A stretch of DNA of 47,904 nt from a virus. The stretch is from positions 1 to 47,904 of the IMG/VR virus record IMGVR_UViG_3300025276_000051; one strand, 5' to 3'. Positions 7,912 through 17,500 of the stretch are shown here, piece after piece. Below the pieces are notes generated by a model that saw only the letters and a list, made by a program, of their open reading frames with translations, was not told the origin of the DNA and ran no database searches. The stretch's first letter is position 1. Every line of letters begins with the position of its first letter. The position numbers and the translations under genes were made by a program.

Positions 7912-8037
7912 TTATTTCTTCTTTGGTGGAGTATGCTTATACCCCTTCTTTTTTAAAGAAAGATGTTCCTTAATTGTCTTAGCAACTTTTTTAATTCCTG
8001 TCTTGCTATACATATTGTGTGCCTTAACTTTTTTCAT
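7912..8037 (-). CDS. Very basic 41-residue protein
   Basis: A short reading frame of 41 codons from ATG at 8037 to TAA at 7914-7912 fills the space between the amidase gene and the 3-TM holin-like gene. The product is rich in Lys (about one in three residues), begins MKKVKAHNMYSKTGIKKVAK and ends KHTPPKKK. Its spacing of 6 bases from the amidase stop fits an operon gene. Function unknown; nucleic acid or envelope binding is only a guess from charge. Confidence 0.6.
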   Translation of the reverse strand: MKKVKAHNMYSKTGIKKVAKTIKEHLSLKKKGYKHTPPKKK

Positions 8038-8043
8038 AATTTA

Positions 8044-8469
8044 TTATTTATAACCTAGATTATCTAGCCATTCCTGAACATCAAAGCTAGGACAAGCTTT
8101 ACTAGATAGTTCATTATGACCTTTTATTTCCATATCTAAAAAAGTCCAATCCAACTCTACAATTAAATTCACAAGAGTTTTCTCCTGTTCCTTATTCATT
8201 GTATTCTCTGGCTTCATATTCTTGTCAACCCCTCCTACAATACAAACTCCTACACTATTCTTATTATAACCTCTTGCGTGAGCACCTGATTTATACAAAG
8301 GTCTACCCTTCTCTAGTTTACCATCTAATCTAATTACATAATGGTATCCAATATCACTCCAGTTTCTTGGAGATGAAGTGTGCCACTCTCTGATCTCTTT
8401 AGCACCTATATCCATTGTAACAGGAGTAGCTGAACAATGAACAACTAATAAATTTACATCTCTACTCAT
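8044..8469 (-). CDS. N-acetylmuramoyl-L-alanine amidase (T7-lysozyme-like endolysin)
   Basis: 141 residues of Amidase_2 fold, the phage endolysin that cleaves the amide bond between N-acetylmuramic acid and L-alanine in peptidoglycan. Zinc ligands H11 (LLVVHCSAT), H118 (KGHNELS) and C126 (KACPSFDV) are present, with catalytic Y42 (GYHYVI) and K124. This matches the T7 lysozyme arrangement H17/H122/C130 with Y46 and K128. There is no signal peptide, so it needs a holin. It is a single domain without a wall-binding module, the usual size for phages of Gram-negative hosts. T7 lysozyme also regulates its own RNA polymerase, but no such polymerase is visible here. Confidence 0.93.
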   Translation of the reverse strand: MSRDVNLLVVHCSATPVTMDIGAKEIREWHTSSPRNWSDIGYHYVIRLDGKLEKGRPLYKSGAHARGYNKNSVGVCIVGGVDKNMKPENTMNKEQEKTLVNLIVELDWTFLDMEIKGHNELSSKACPSFDVQEWLDNLGYK

Positions 8470-8478
8470 AATTTTAAT

Positions 8479-8616
8479 TTATATAATCTTGAGAAACTTA
8501 CACAAGAGTTTTAACAATACTCCTAATATACCAAAAAAAATAGTGATCTTGCTCAAGATTTTTTTACTAATCCTAGAAGTAAAAAATAGTATTATTTTAT
8601 TTATTTTTTTTCCCAT
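8479..8616 (-). CDS. Small single-TM protein of the lysis cassette
   Basis: A 45-codon reading frame with ATG at 8616 and TAA at 8481-8479, lying between the amidase gene (9 bases away) and the two-TM membrane protein gene. The product has a Lys-rich N-terminus and one hydrophobic helix near residues 24-44 (ITIFFGILGVLLKLLCKFL). Size and position suggest a small holin, antiholin or spanin-like protein. The palindromic ATCTTG/CAAGAT segment at 8546-8559 lies inside this frame, so I do not call it a terminator. Confidence 0.5.
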   Translation of the reverse strand: MGKKINKIILFFTSRISKKILSKITIFFGILGVLLKLLCKFLKII

Positions 8617-8648
8617 CAGGGAGCAAGTACGAAAGAAAGAAATTAAAG

Positions 8649-8903
8649 TTACTTAAAGAAAGACTTACAAGCCTTGTATATTGTTATACCTCCTGATAAT
8701 GAGGCAATAAAAGTAGAAAACAAAAGCATTAATTTATTAGTAATATCTAAACCCGTCTCTGCTGCTGGGGATAAAACCACCTTAATTAAGGTCTGATCTC
8801 CTGGAAGACTATCTAATCCTAATAACACAAAAGATCCTGATACAACAGTTAATATAAAGTCAGTTAAAATATCTGTTAAGTTTTCCATTTTTATTTCTTT
8901 CAT
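8649..8903 (-). CDS. Two-TM small membrane protein, probable holin
   Basis: 84 residues with two predicted membrane helices (about 14-30 and 57-76) and a Lys-rich C-terminus (KACKSFFK). This is the size and topology of class II phage holins, which form the membrane lesion that releases the endolysin. It is the first gene after the terminator at 8996-9019, heading a lysis cassette that continues to 7383. A candidate -7 box TATATTTG lies at 8913-8906; if used, translation could start at the second in-frame ATG (8888). Identification as holin is by size, topology and place only. Confidence 0.6.
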   Translation of the reverse strand: MKEIKMENLTDILTDFILTVVSGSFVLLGLDSLPGDQTLIKVVLSPAAETGLDITNKLMLLFSTFIASLSGGITIYKACKSFFK

Positions 8904-8905
8904 AT

Positions 8906-8913
8906 CAAATATA
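8906..8913 (-). promoter_or_regulatory. Candidate Bacteroidota-type -7 box
   Basis: TATATTTG on the minus strand matches the TAnnTTTG consensus of Bacteroidota primary-sigma promoters. It lies between a terminator and the lysis cassette, where a promoter would be expected. No matching TTG element at -33 is seen, so support is weak. Confidence 0.35.
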
Positions 8914-8995
8914 GTATTTAGACTTTAATAAATATAAAATTTAATCACTTATGTTTACTTTTTTTATACTAAATAGTTGTTTAAATAAACAAAAA

Positions 8996-9019
8996 AAAAG
9001 GATATAAAAATACCCTTTT
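8996..9019 (-). terminator. Intrinsic terminator between tail and lysis genes
   Basis: On the minus strand a 10-bp stem (AAAAGGGTAT with ATATCCTTTT, one G-T wobble) and a 4-base loop are followed by further T residues (plus-strand A run 8991-8995). It lies downstream of 9141-9353 and upstream of the lysis cassette. The plus-strand reading is also followed by a T-rich stretch, so it may work in both directions. Confidence 0.75.
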
Positions 9020-9140
9020 CGTTTTATTTTTGCTTTTTAACTGTTTTAAAATTAAAAAACTATTAAATAAACTATAGCTTATACTCATCTCGATGAATGA
9101 TTTATAACGCTAAATATTGTATCCTTTGTTAACTTTTTTA

Positions 9141-9353
9141 TTAACCTTTTTCTTCTTCTTTTTCTTCAAGGTTTTCTTCTTTACTACTTTCTTGTTCATC
9201 ATTTTCATAATCTTCTTCTTTTTTAGGTTCTTGGAATTGTATCTGAGAACAAACTAAAATAGCCTCATCTACTATCATTTTTTCTAATTCACTGTACTCT
9301 CCTAAAGAAGCTGCTTTTATTAACACTTCAATAGCTTTCTTGATGTTATTCAT
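9141..9353 (-). CDS. Small acidic protein, unknown
   Basis: 70 residues. The first 40 form a helical segment (MNNIKKAIEVLIKAASLGEY) of a kind often seen in small genes near phage tail and lysis modules. The last 30 are almost entirely Glu, Asp, Lys and Ser and are probably disordered. It has an A/T-only leader without Shine-Dalgarno and is the last gene before a strong terminator. No function is known. Confidence 0.62.
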   Translation of the reverse strand: MNNIKKAIEVLIKAASLGEYSELEKMIVDEAILVCSQIQFQEPKKEEDYENDEQESSKEENLEEKEEEKG

Positions 9354-9394
9354 AATTTTAATTTTAAATTTAATTTAATTTAAAGATAATAAAT

Positions 9395-9739
9395 CTAATC
9401 TAAATCAATAGATTTTTCTACATGATCTTTCTCTATCTTATTTAATATATTAGAAATAAAAGAACCTAACCACGTTAATGTGTTATCTCTTTTATTTATT
9501 CCTAAAACCATACTTATAGTCTCATCTGGATCTCCAAATCTATGACCACCTACTTTTCTAAGTATATCATTAAATAAGACGCTCATGATCACGTTCCCTT
9601 TCTGATCTATAGATATAGCCACACTCTTGAAATAATTGCTTAAACCTACTCTAAAGGTTAAAATAGAGTATATAAAACCAATAGGTAGCAAGAAAAAAGC
9701 TAAAACCTTTGCTATTACAAAAAGAATAAACCCTTTCAT
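9395..9739 (-). CDS. Membrane-anchored protein, unknown
   Basis: 114 residues with one long N-terminal hydrophobic stretch (about 4-27, containing FFLLPIGFIYSIL) and a soluble C-terminal part with conserved-looking blocks FNDILRKVGGHRFGDPDETISMVLG and NTLTWLGSFI. The pattern resembles short membrane-anchored proteins encoded after tail fibre genes in other Bacteroidota phages, from memory of such genomes. It is probably inserted in the host inner membrane. Lysis or superinfection control are possible roles, with no direct evidence. Confidence 0.65.
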   Translation of the reverse strand: MKGFILFVIAKVLAFFLLPIGFIYSILTFRVGLSNYFKSVAISIDQKGNVIMSVLFNDILRKVGGHRFGDPDETISMVLGINKRDNTLTWLGSFISNILNKIEKDHVEKSIDLD

Positions 9740-9741
9740 AA

Positions 9742-10137
9742 TTATTTATAATTAGTTACCTCTACAGCTCCTACCCCTGGGAAGAACTCTTCAATAATTT
9801 GTTTTCCATAATTACTCATAATGTAAATTACAGATTTCAAACCTACCTCACCTCCATCATAAGTAACGTACTTATCCGTACCATCTTCATTAACCATCAT
9901 AAAGTCTTGCCCCATAATATTCTGTTCTGAATCTGATACACTTAACTGAATAGCGTTTTCTGATTTCCACTCAGTAGCTTCTCCATAACACCAGTTAAAA
10001 GGAACATTCCATGTTGGGGAAACTTCTCTCCCTGAGTTTAAATTTGCAGGACAAGTGATCTTTCTTACCCCTGCTGCGTAAATATCAAGACCTCCTGCTT
10101 TAATTCCACAATCTTCTGTTAAAGTTATCGTTATCAT
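9742..10137 (-). CDS. Tail-region protein, unknown
   Basis: 131 residues, beta-rich, with cysteines at positions 10, 29 and 50 and Trp-containing strands (SPTWNVPFNWCYG). It begins MITITL, like the gene two positions upstream (10828-11109, MITIIS), so the two may share an N-terminal strand used for attachment to the same structure. It lies between fibre-type genes, suggesting a virion or fibre-assembly protein. No family is recognised. Confidence 0.62.
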   Translation of the reverse strand: MITITLTEDCGIKAGGLDIYAAGVRKITCPANLNSGREVSPTWNVPFNWCYGEATEWKSENAIQLSVSDSEQNIMGQDFMMVNEDGTDKYVTYDGGEVGLKSVIYIMSNYGKQIIEEFFPGVGAVEVTNYK

Positions 10138-10149
10138 TTTACTTATTAT

Positions 10150-10827
10150 TTACATTATTAAAAAAAAATTATCTGCTCCTGTATCTGAACTATTTATTCC
10201 TTTTATCTCAACTCTATCCATAGTCAGGTTAGAACCTGCTGTAGCACGAGTTGAAATGGAACCTGCATTATGACCTGCATTTGATGAAATTGCTGAACAC
10301 CCAACTCTTCTATTAATATTGTGTGATACGAATGATTGGTTTGTTCCCGTTGGTATTTGTTGCGTTTGTATATTAGTAGTTGAAGAACTTGTCATCATTA
10401 TTAAACTATCCTGTTCAACTGTTATGTTTCCTGTTCTTGGAGATGAACCTCCATTTGTATTAACATGATTACCAATACCACCACTGTCAGTAAACGCTCG
10501 GAAACAAATTGAAATAGGATTATACATAGAACCACCTAAATTTATTATTGCATTTGCAGTTCCAACATTTGGATTTTCTAAGTACCAAAAACTCATCTTC
10601 ATATCCAAACCTCCTCTGTGAATCTTAAATAAGCTTGTCATTGATTGAGCAGCGGCTCCCGTACCGTATGTTACTGAATTATGATTTCGTAAGTCATTTG
10701 TAGTTAATTGTAAAACAAGTAATCTATTGTTACCACTGTTTACAGTTACGTTTGAAAACGTGTATGGGTTTGATCCACCTGGAGTTGGACTTCCTGTTTT
10801 TACACTACCTTTTGTTGGGACTGCCAT
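10150..10827 (-). CDS. Beta-sandwich adhesin-like tail protein
   Basis: 225 residues with the feel of a carbohydrate-binding beta-sandwich. It has NNRLLVLQLTTND, then VTYGTGAAAQSMTSL, then FWYLENPNVGTANAIINL, a series found in surface-exposed domains of Flavobacteriia and their phages. It is rich in Gly, Ser, Thr and Asn with few charges, as in fibre tips. It sits directly downstream of the large tail fibre gene, so it may be a receptor-binding tip or a separate short fibre. The receptor cannot be inferred. Confidence 0.62.
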   Translation of the reverse strand: MAVPTKGSVKTGSPTPGGSNPYTFSNVTVNSGNNRLLVLQLTTNDLRNHNSVTYGTGAAAQSMTSLFKIHRGGLDMKMSFWYLENPNVGTANAIINLGGSMYNPISICFRAFTDSGGIGNHVNTNGGSSPRTGNITVEQDSLIMMTSSSTTNIQTQQIPTGTNQSFVSHNINRRVGCSAISSNAGHNAGSISTRATAGSNLTMDRVEIKGINSSDTGADNFFLIM

Positions 10828-11109
10828 TTATAAATCGTTTAGCGTTTTTATTTCTTTTAAATCTAACTTATCTATCTCATTCACCATTGTCCTCGCTTCG
10901 TAAACAAAAGAAACCTCAACAAAAAAATCACTTATCGTAATAGTTTTATTTTGTAATTTCGTTCTATTTTTAGCTAAAAATTGTCCTAATGTTTCATCAT
11001 ATTGAATATTGAGGCTATCAGTTACATTTTGATCTTCAGTATATCCAACTTCAGTGTATAAAAGATTATTATTTTCTTCTAATTCTATTTTACTAATTAT
11101 CGTTATCAT
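10828..11109 (-). CDS. Small tail-region protein, unknown
   Basis: 93 residues, acidic, with hydrophobic strands at the N-terminus (MITIISKIELEENN) and a helical C-terminus (MVNEIDKLDLKEIKTL). It directly abuts the adhesin-like gene and follows the 881-residue fibre by 10 bases. It may be a fibre chaperone or connector; no family is recognised. Confidence 0.6.
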   Translation of the reverse strand: MITIISKIELEENNNLLYTEVGYTEDQNVTDSLNIQYDETLGQFLAKNRTKLQNKTITISDFFVEVSFVYEARTMVNEIDKLDLKEIKTLNDL

Positions 11110-11119
11110 TTTTATTTTT

Positions 11120-13765
11120 TTATGGTTGAACTTGCACTGCTACAACGTCCCATTTAGTATCTACTACATTATATTTACAACCTATGTAAACTGTTTTACC
11201 TGCTACAGTTGTAGTTGGTAAAGCTCCTGTATAATCTACAAATATAGCGTTCCATGTTAATCCGTAAGCATTTCCATTATCTTTTATTCTAAAAGTCAAT
11301 TCCTGTGCCTCTGTTGGCGTTCCTGTTGGTGCTGCTATTGTTAAGGCACTTGCTAAAGCTGATACAATTTCCATTTTTGTTGTATCTACATTTGGAGTTA
11401 CAGTTGTAGCACTTGCTACAGTTTGAATGTTTGCCGTTGGACTACCTATTCTAAGTGTTCCGTTTTGACTCCAAACATCTCCTGCTCCAAATCCTGCTGA
11501 TAAACTTGGCAAGTATTGAAGTTTTAAAGCTCCGTTATTTCTTACCTCTAATAAACTAAGGTTATTAACGTCGGTAACCTTAAAGCCACTTGTTGCTTCT
11601 GAATTGTTAGAGCCTTTAATTAAAGTATCACCTTGTAAACTTATATCTTCGCTCCCTATAACCGACGTAGCCCCGTTACCTATTATTACATCACCTGTTT
11701 TAGTTATTAAAAAATTACTTTTATTGGTAGTGCCGTTGTATATGAAAAAATCTCCCTCATTATACGTACCACTAACTTTAGCATTTCCAAATTGATACTT
11801 TGTGATTCCATTATCAAAAAAGAAAGAAGGATAAGTGTTTGTTGCTGTTTCTATTGTTTGACCTGCGCCCGTTTGAATATCTAATTTACTACCTTGATTT
11901 ATTCTTAAATCACCTTGTAAAAGGTTTAAGCCGTCTTTTACGTTTACGGAATAATTAGTATCTAAATCAGCTTTATTAATATCACCTAGTGCAATTTTAT
12001 CACCATCGAATATTCTAAAAGGGACAATTCCGCTTCCAGCTTTTGTTATTCCAAACTCGTCTTGATTAAAAGCTGTAGAACTATTAGCACTTATCAAATC
12101 CCACCTTGTAGTGGCTCCGTTATCTAAACCCCAAGTTGTATGAACAGACCAATTAGGTACACCTACATTTCTAGATCCGTTTGAAATTAATAAAGTGTTA
12201 CCACCTGAGTCTATATCTCTGTCTGATAACAATGTTTCGTCAGCTGTATAAATTGTATTAACTGCACCACCTGAAGAACTTATTTGTAATTCACTAGCAC
12301 TAGACGTTAAAGTAATTCCTGTTCCTGCTGTAATACTTTTAAATGGTAAATCAGAACCTACTTTAGTTAGTGCTAATCCTGCACCTGTACCACTATTAGA
12401 AGATGTGTTAACCTCACCACCACCTGCTGCTGCCTCCCAGGTTAAACCACCTGCGTTTCCAGACTGTGCAGTAAGAACATATCCATTTGTAGGTGTATTA
12501 CTTACTTTTAAGTTTGCTTCATCTACTATGTCATCTGCAATAGTTAAAGCTCCAGATCCTGTTACTTCACCTGTATGGGTGGCGTTAGTTACCTTAGCTG
12601 TATTTAAACCTATAGCAGTTACGTTAGTAGCAATGTTAGTTGTGTTAGTTGCTATTCCAGAAATATTTTGATCTCCTGTGTTAGTACCACTAGTATTTCC
12701 TAAAATAGTTATTTGTCCTGAAGTTAAACCAACTTTAGCGTTGTTAACACCTACTTCATCAAACTTAGCCTTTGTCATAACACCTGCCCTGGTTGTAGAA
12801 GCAGCAAGTAAATCTGCATCTGTACCGTCACTAGACACTACAGTTACTTTTGCTTCTGTAGAGGTTTCTGAAAGGTTAGTAGTTACATTACTTACCTTGG
12901 CTGTATTTAAACCTATAGCAGTTACATTAGTAGCAATGTTAGTTGTGTTAGTTGCTATTCCAGAAATATCTTGATCTCCTGTATTAGTACCACTTGTATT
13001 TCCTAAAATAGTTATTTGTCCTGAAGTTAAACCAACTTTAGCGTTGTTAACACCTACTTCATCAAACTTAGCCTTTGTCATTACACCTGCTCTTGTAGTA
13101 GAGGCAGGAAGTAAATCTGCATCTGTACCGTCACTAGATACTACAGTTACTTTTGTTTCTGTAGAGGTTTCTGAAAGGTTAGTAGTTACATTACTTATCT
13201 TAGCTGTATTGGCTGTAATGTCTGTCTCCATTTGATCTAGATCTACAGCCTGAGTAACAGATATGTTTGATAACTTAGCAGCTTGAGCTGTAGAAACATG
13301 AATAGCAGAATCTGATATATGTGAGTCTATCTGAGCATGAGTGTTAGTACCTATATCAGTTAAACCTGTATGGCTTATACTGTTAGCAACATAAACAAAA
13401 GCTCCTCCTGAAGTTACAGTAACTACACCACTAGCAGTCTTAGCTGCACCTACTGCATTGTCTTGACCAAATAATAATTGACCTGTACTTAAATCCTGAA
13501 GAGATAACTCCTCTGGAGTTAAACCCTGCAAAGTATCTGAATCTAAACCTGAACCTTTCCCGTCTACAGTCTTAAGATCAGATAACAATTGACTAGGATT
13601 TCTACTTATTAAAACCCAATTACTTCCATCGTAAATATGCAAGTCCTCATAAGGTTGTAAATCAGAAGGTGATTTTAACCACAAAACCTCTGTGTTAGAA
13701 GGGTTAGAAGATCCCCTAGCAACAGCTATAGCGTTTATATTTTTTATACTTTGTTGACCTGCCAT
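11120..13765 (-). CDS. Large tail fibre protein with internal repeats
   Basis: 881 residues, rich in Ala, Gly, Ser, Thr and Asn, typical of a trimeric phage fibre. The N-terminal 55 residues (AGQQSIKNINAIAVARG, then IYDGSNWVLI) look like a virion-attachment segment. Two 101-residue repeats follow (roughly residues 188-390) with the phrase TTRAGVMTKAKFDEVG and TNTGDQ(D/N)ISGIATNTTNI, a pattern common in shaft domains. The C-terminal 100 residues (MEIVSALASALTIAAPTGTP, then LTFRIKDNGNAYGLTWN, WDVVAVQVQ) match the terminal beta-domain seen at the end of many fibres. It likely contacts the host surface. Confidence 0.82.
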   Translation of the reverse strand: MAGQQSIKNINAIAVARGSSNPSNTEVLWLKSPSDLQPYEDLHIYDGSNWVLISRNPSQLLSDLKTVDGKGSGLDSDTLQGLTPEELSLQDLSTGQLLFGQDNAVGAAKTASGVVTVTSGGAFVYVANSISHTGLTDIGTNTHAQIDSHISDSAIHVSTAQAAKLSNISVTQAVDLDQMETDITANTAKISNVTTNLSETSTETKVTVVSSDGTDADLLPASTTRAGVMTKAKFDEVGVNNAKVGLTSGQITILGNTSGTNTGDQDISGIATNTTNIATNVTAIGLNTAKVSNVTTNLSETSTEAKVTVVSSDGTDADLLAASTTRAGVMTKAKFDEVGVNNAKVGLTSGQITILGNTSGTNTGDQNISGIATNTTNIATNVTAIGLNTAKVTNATHTGEVTGSGALTIADDIVDEANLKVSNTPTNGYVLTAQSGNAGGLTWEAAAGGGEVNTSSNSGTGAGLALTKVGSDLPFKSITAGTGITLTSSASELQISSSGGAVNTIYTADETLLSDRDIDSGGNTLLISNGSRNVGVPNWSVHTTWGLDNGATTRWDLISANSSTAFNQDEFGITKAGSGIVPFRIFDGDKIALGDINKADLDTNYSVNVKDGLNLLQGDLRINQGSKLDIQTGAGQTIETATNTYPSFFFDNGITKYQFGNAKVSGTYNEGDFFIYNGTTNKSNFLITKTGDVIIGNGATSVIGSEDISLQGDTLIKGSNNSEATSGFKVTDVNNLSLLEVRNNGALKLQYLPSLSAGFGAGDVWSQNGTLRIGSPTANIQTVASATTVTPNVDTTKMEIVSALASALTIAAPTGTPTEAQELTFRIKDNGNAYGLTWNAIFVDYTGALPTTTVAGKTVYIGCKYNVVDTKWDVVAVQVQP
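12598..13203 (-). repeat. Two tandem 303-bp repeats in the tail fibre gene
   Basis: The segment 12598-12900 recurs at 12901-13203 with about 15 differences by eye, an in-frame 303-bp (101-codon) duplication. High identity suggests recent duplication or ongoing conversion, a known way to lengthen or shuffle fibre shafts. Confidence 0.85.
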
Positions 13766-13816
13766 AATATTTTTTTTTACTACCCTACAAACGGTTCATT
13801 AACGAATACAATATAA

Positions 13817-13833
13817 AACCCCCTTTAGGTGTT
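13817..13833 (-). terminator. Weak hairpin with T-tail between fibre genes
   Basis: On the minus strand AACACCT and GGGGGTT pair with one A-G mismatch around an AAA loop, followed by TTTAT. It lies between 13840-14505 and the large fibre gene. The stem is short, so this may only be a partial terminator. Confidence 0.3.
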
Positions 13834-13839
13834 AATTAT

Positions 13840-14505
13840 TTATGAATAAGATAATGATGCCCTGTTTGTCCAGACATTATCCATTTTCTCATTACCATCT
13901 GCCCAAAGAACTACAGTTGTTGTTGCTGTGTCTGTTGTTTTAGATATTCTCCAAACTGGATTTCCTTCTACTGCTCCTGCTAAACCATAACCTGTATAAG
14001 TAACTGTGTTGGGAGCTGTACCTGTAATGTCTATTCTAGAAGGTGCTAACGCATCTTGGTTGATTACATTTAAAGATACTAAAAGCCTTAACTCTTGTGT
14101 CTCTTCAACATTCAACTGATTAGTAGTACTGTTAGTAACTCCTGGGTTTATAACAGCAATCTCAACATTATCTACTACAGTTATAATAATCTTCTGATCA
14201 TTTATAGCTTTAGCTGAAACAACTAATGCGTTTGCCTTTATGTTTGTAGCTAAAACATTAATTGTGTTTTGAGTGTCTGTAGAAAAAGTAGAAGTATATG
14301 TCGTTCCATTTACACTTACAGTTAAAACATCTGCTGCCTTAAGTACTGCTGTGCTTACTCCGTTTACAGAATTGATAGACCTTAACTCTAAGGTGAATTG
14401 CTGTGTACCGTATCTAATACCTGAATCTACTAAAGCTTCAGATAATACCCTCATACTAGTTGCGTTCGTAGTTAAAGGTGTTTGTAATTTATCGCTTTTT
14501 ATCAT
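13840..14505 (-). CDS. Beta-rich virion protein, unknown
   Basis: 221 residues, Thr/Asn/Val-rich. It contains the segment ADVLTVSVNGTTYTSTFSTD followed by TQNTINVLATNIKAN, a small alpha/beta domain seen in other phage structural proteins. A similar pattern (TSDTATNLANAINAY) occurs in the 622-residue fibre-like protein encoded at 32118-33986. It lies between the giant internal protein and the fibre, so a baseplate, spike or fibre-attachment role is likely. No enzymatic motif is seen. Confidence 0.65.
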   Translation of the reverse strand: MIKSDKLQTPLTTNATSMRVLSEALVDSGIRYGTQQFTLELRSINSVNGVSTAVLKAADVLTVSVNGTTYTSTFSTDTQNTINVLATNIKANALVVSAKAINDQKIIITVVDNVEIAVINPGVTNSTTNQLNVEETQELRLLVSLNVINQDALAPSRIDITGTAPNTVTYTGYGLAGAVEGNPVWRISKTTDTATTTVVLWADGNEKMDNVWTNRASLSYS

Positions 14506-14576
14506 TTGGGAAATAGTTTGTTATAAATATATGAAAATAATTTTTATTTAGTTGTTTTTTTTATTTATAGTTAATA

Positions 14577-17500
14577 TCATCTTCTATTAAACTTTTTTTC
14601 TCTTTTTTTAATTTCTTTTTTGTATTTATTAACTGCCTTACTAGTTGGTCTTCTAAGGTTTTCGTCTTGTAAAAACATCATTATTAAATTAAGAGTAGCT
14701 ACACGATCCATCTCTTCATTAGAGTATTTACTGAATAAAACATCAAGAGATTTATAACCTGCTGTAATATAACTTTCAGCTAATCCAACTATACCTGATG
14801 GGCTATCGCTAATAAAGAAAGGATCTTTATCTCTTTTTTTAATTAACTCTTTTCCTCTTTTTTTTCTGTTTTCATTCTCATCTTCATAAAAAAGCATCCA
14901 GTTTGCATAGTTTACACCTACTTTAACATAATAAGTAAGGTCAGAAGGAGCACCACCTGCTACAACATCAAGCAAAGCGTTATACAATGATTTTACTAAA
15001 ATAGAACCAATCTCCTCGCTAACTTCCTTCTTTTCTTCATCTTCCATATCGTCTAAAAATGAACTTAATATTTCTTCAGATGATTTTTTTATAACTTGCC
15101 TCATTCCTTCAAAGGCAAGAGCACCTACTAAAGTACCTGCTAAAGCTCTAGAAGCTTCTACCTTTCCTGTTCTTTGAGAAGAAAGTATATTTCTAGCATC
15201 TAGAATAGTATTTATAGACTGATTTACAGCAAAAGACTTAAACAAGAAAAGCAAATTTTTTATAGTAGTATTTCCCTTTAAAAAAGTACCAGACTCATCT
15301 ACGTCTGAATTATTATTTACCCAGTCAGCTTCTACGTCAGCTTTACCTACAGCTTTCATATCAGGATTAGCGATCTCTTTATCTAAATCAAAAACATAAT
15401 TTGGATCTTTCTTCAACCTTTCATTTATATAGAAAGAAAGAAAAGAACCTTTAGCTGCTACATCATCAGACAAAGATAAAGCATCAGAAATGTATTTTTT
15501 AGTAAACGCTGTAGGTTTACCTGCTAGTTTTTTAGGAAGCTTATTTAATAATTTTATATACAAAGGATCAGAACTAGCTATATCAGCATCCCCTTCTACA
15601 GTCCTAATAGAAACTGTAGAGTTTTCTAAAAATTTATCTAATCTTTGACGGTATTCTTTAGATACTATACTCTTAGAAATAATATTATAAGATCTACCTG
15701 TAGCTTTTAAGTTGACCCTAGTTAACGTAGCTCCCATAATAGATATTGGCTGTTTAGCGTATTGCCAAACAGTCTTTAAAGGCATAACCACAAACGCTTT
15801 AAAGTAATCAATGATTTCTCTTGTAATATTATCCTGTTCTGTTCTGTCAATTGCAAAATAATTAGGACTGTAAGTGTTAGCTAATTTTTCTTTTAAATCT
15901 TTTAATATCTTTGAATTGTCTATTGCTTCTTTAAAGTCCTTAGAAGATAAAGTGTTTGCTAAAACTTGACTGTCATAAAGAACATTAATATCAAATAAAG
16001 ATTGTTTCATACCAAACTTAGCAACCTCTACAATATCATAATTGTACTGAGTCTTTCCTGTTGGATCTGTTTTAGATCTCTTTATTGTTCTTCCTGATGT
16101 TTCCCTATCTAAAGATTCTCTAGATACGTTATCTTTCAGATCTCCTGTTTGTGTAGAGCCATCTCTTTTGTTAGAAACAACAGTAGGTATGTAATTAGAA
16201 ACACCCTCCATGTCCTTACCTTGATTCTCTAAGTAAGTGTTTTCTAAATCTGGTCTTATTTCTGCAAAGGACTCTTCTAAAAAAGCAAGCATTTTAGATT
16301 CATTTTCCGAAAGATTAGACTCTATTTCTGAGTAGCTTTTAGCATCTTTTATCTTTGAATAAACCTCTTCTAAAACTTTTGATTTTCTTTTATTGCTTTT
16401 AACTTCTGAAGTTTTCTTATTTTGCTTTTTTAACTCTATTATTTCATTCTTAATACTTTCTAGTTTTAAAGCAAAATCTTCATCTATCTCTTCCTGTGTT
16501 AATCCTTCTGTATGCTGTTTTAACCTAGAAAAAACACCTATCTTAACAGATTGTTCTTGTTTTATTTTTAGCTTATCAGCTAATTTATCAACTTTTATAT
16601 TAAAACTGTCTGATATTTTTTTAGCTTTTACTTTTGCTTTTTTAATATTAACAAGTAAAACAGCAGAAAGTTCTTTAGCAGTGTCTAAACTGTTTGATAT
16701 AGCCTTTAAATATGTAGATTGATTCATCGTTTTAAAATCAATACCTATAGAACCCCAATCCTTAAATTTACCTAGAAAGTATTTTTTTATTTTTTTCCCT
16801 AGTTGAATCCCTTCTAATTTAGCAGTTATTCTAGTTATACCTGCTGTAGAATCAAAAGACAATATCTCTTCTAAAGCGTTAAAAGTATCAACAACATCAG
16901 TCATGTTAGTTGAATCATCATTAATTAACTCTTTATTATTAATAATATCATTAATTTTTCTTTTCTGACCTTGGGTTAATGTTTTTTCATTATCCTTTAA
17001 CCAACCTTTTAGATTATCTATTCTTTCTGAAACAGCTTTTCTTAACGCTAATTCTTTTTTACCTTTTTCAGGTATAGCTTTAACTGCCTCCTCTGGACTG
17101 GATTCTCTAAACTGCTGATACTCTTCTAAAGTCATAACATCTGACAACCCTGATTCTGCATACTCTTCTGATGTTTCTATATCTGATTTTTCAGAATCTT
17201 CTAATCTTTTTATCTCTCTTCGCTCTCCTAGTAATTCTTCATACTTAGCTTGCTCTTCTTTTAGAGTTTTTATTGTTTCTTCCAATTGTGTCACTATGCC
17301 TGGGTCAGTCTCAGTAATAGTGATTTCATTGTCTTTTTTTATTGCACCTTTAAAAGATCCAAGTAAAGATTTAGCTGTCTCTAAAAAAGCATCTATAGAT
17401 TCTACTTTATTTAAGTCTATATCGTTTAATTCAGCAGCATACTTACCTCTAACTCCTTTTCTTTTTTTACCTATTTTTTGTAACTTCTCTTGAAGTTTTA

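Noticed and set aside
8545-8560. Palindrome ATCTTG-CT-CAAGAT followed by a T run, looking like a terminator
   Set aside because: It lies within a plausible 45-codon membrane-protein frame, its stem is only about 5 bp with a proper loop, and the T run on the plus strand has no plus-strand gene to end.
8978-9084. 35-codon minus-strand frame (MSISYSLFNS...) after the gene 9141-9353
   Set aside because: It runs straight through the strong intrinsic terminator and shows no protein-like composition.
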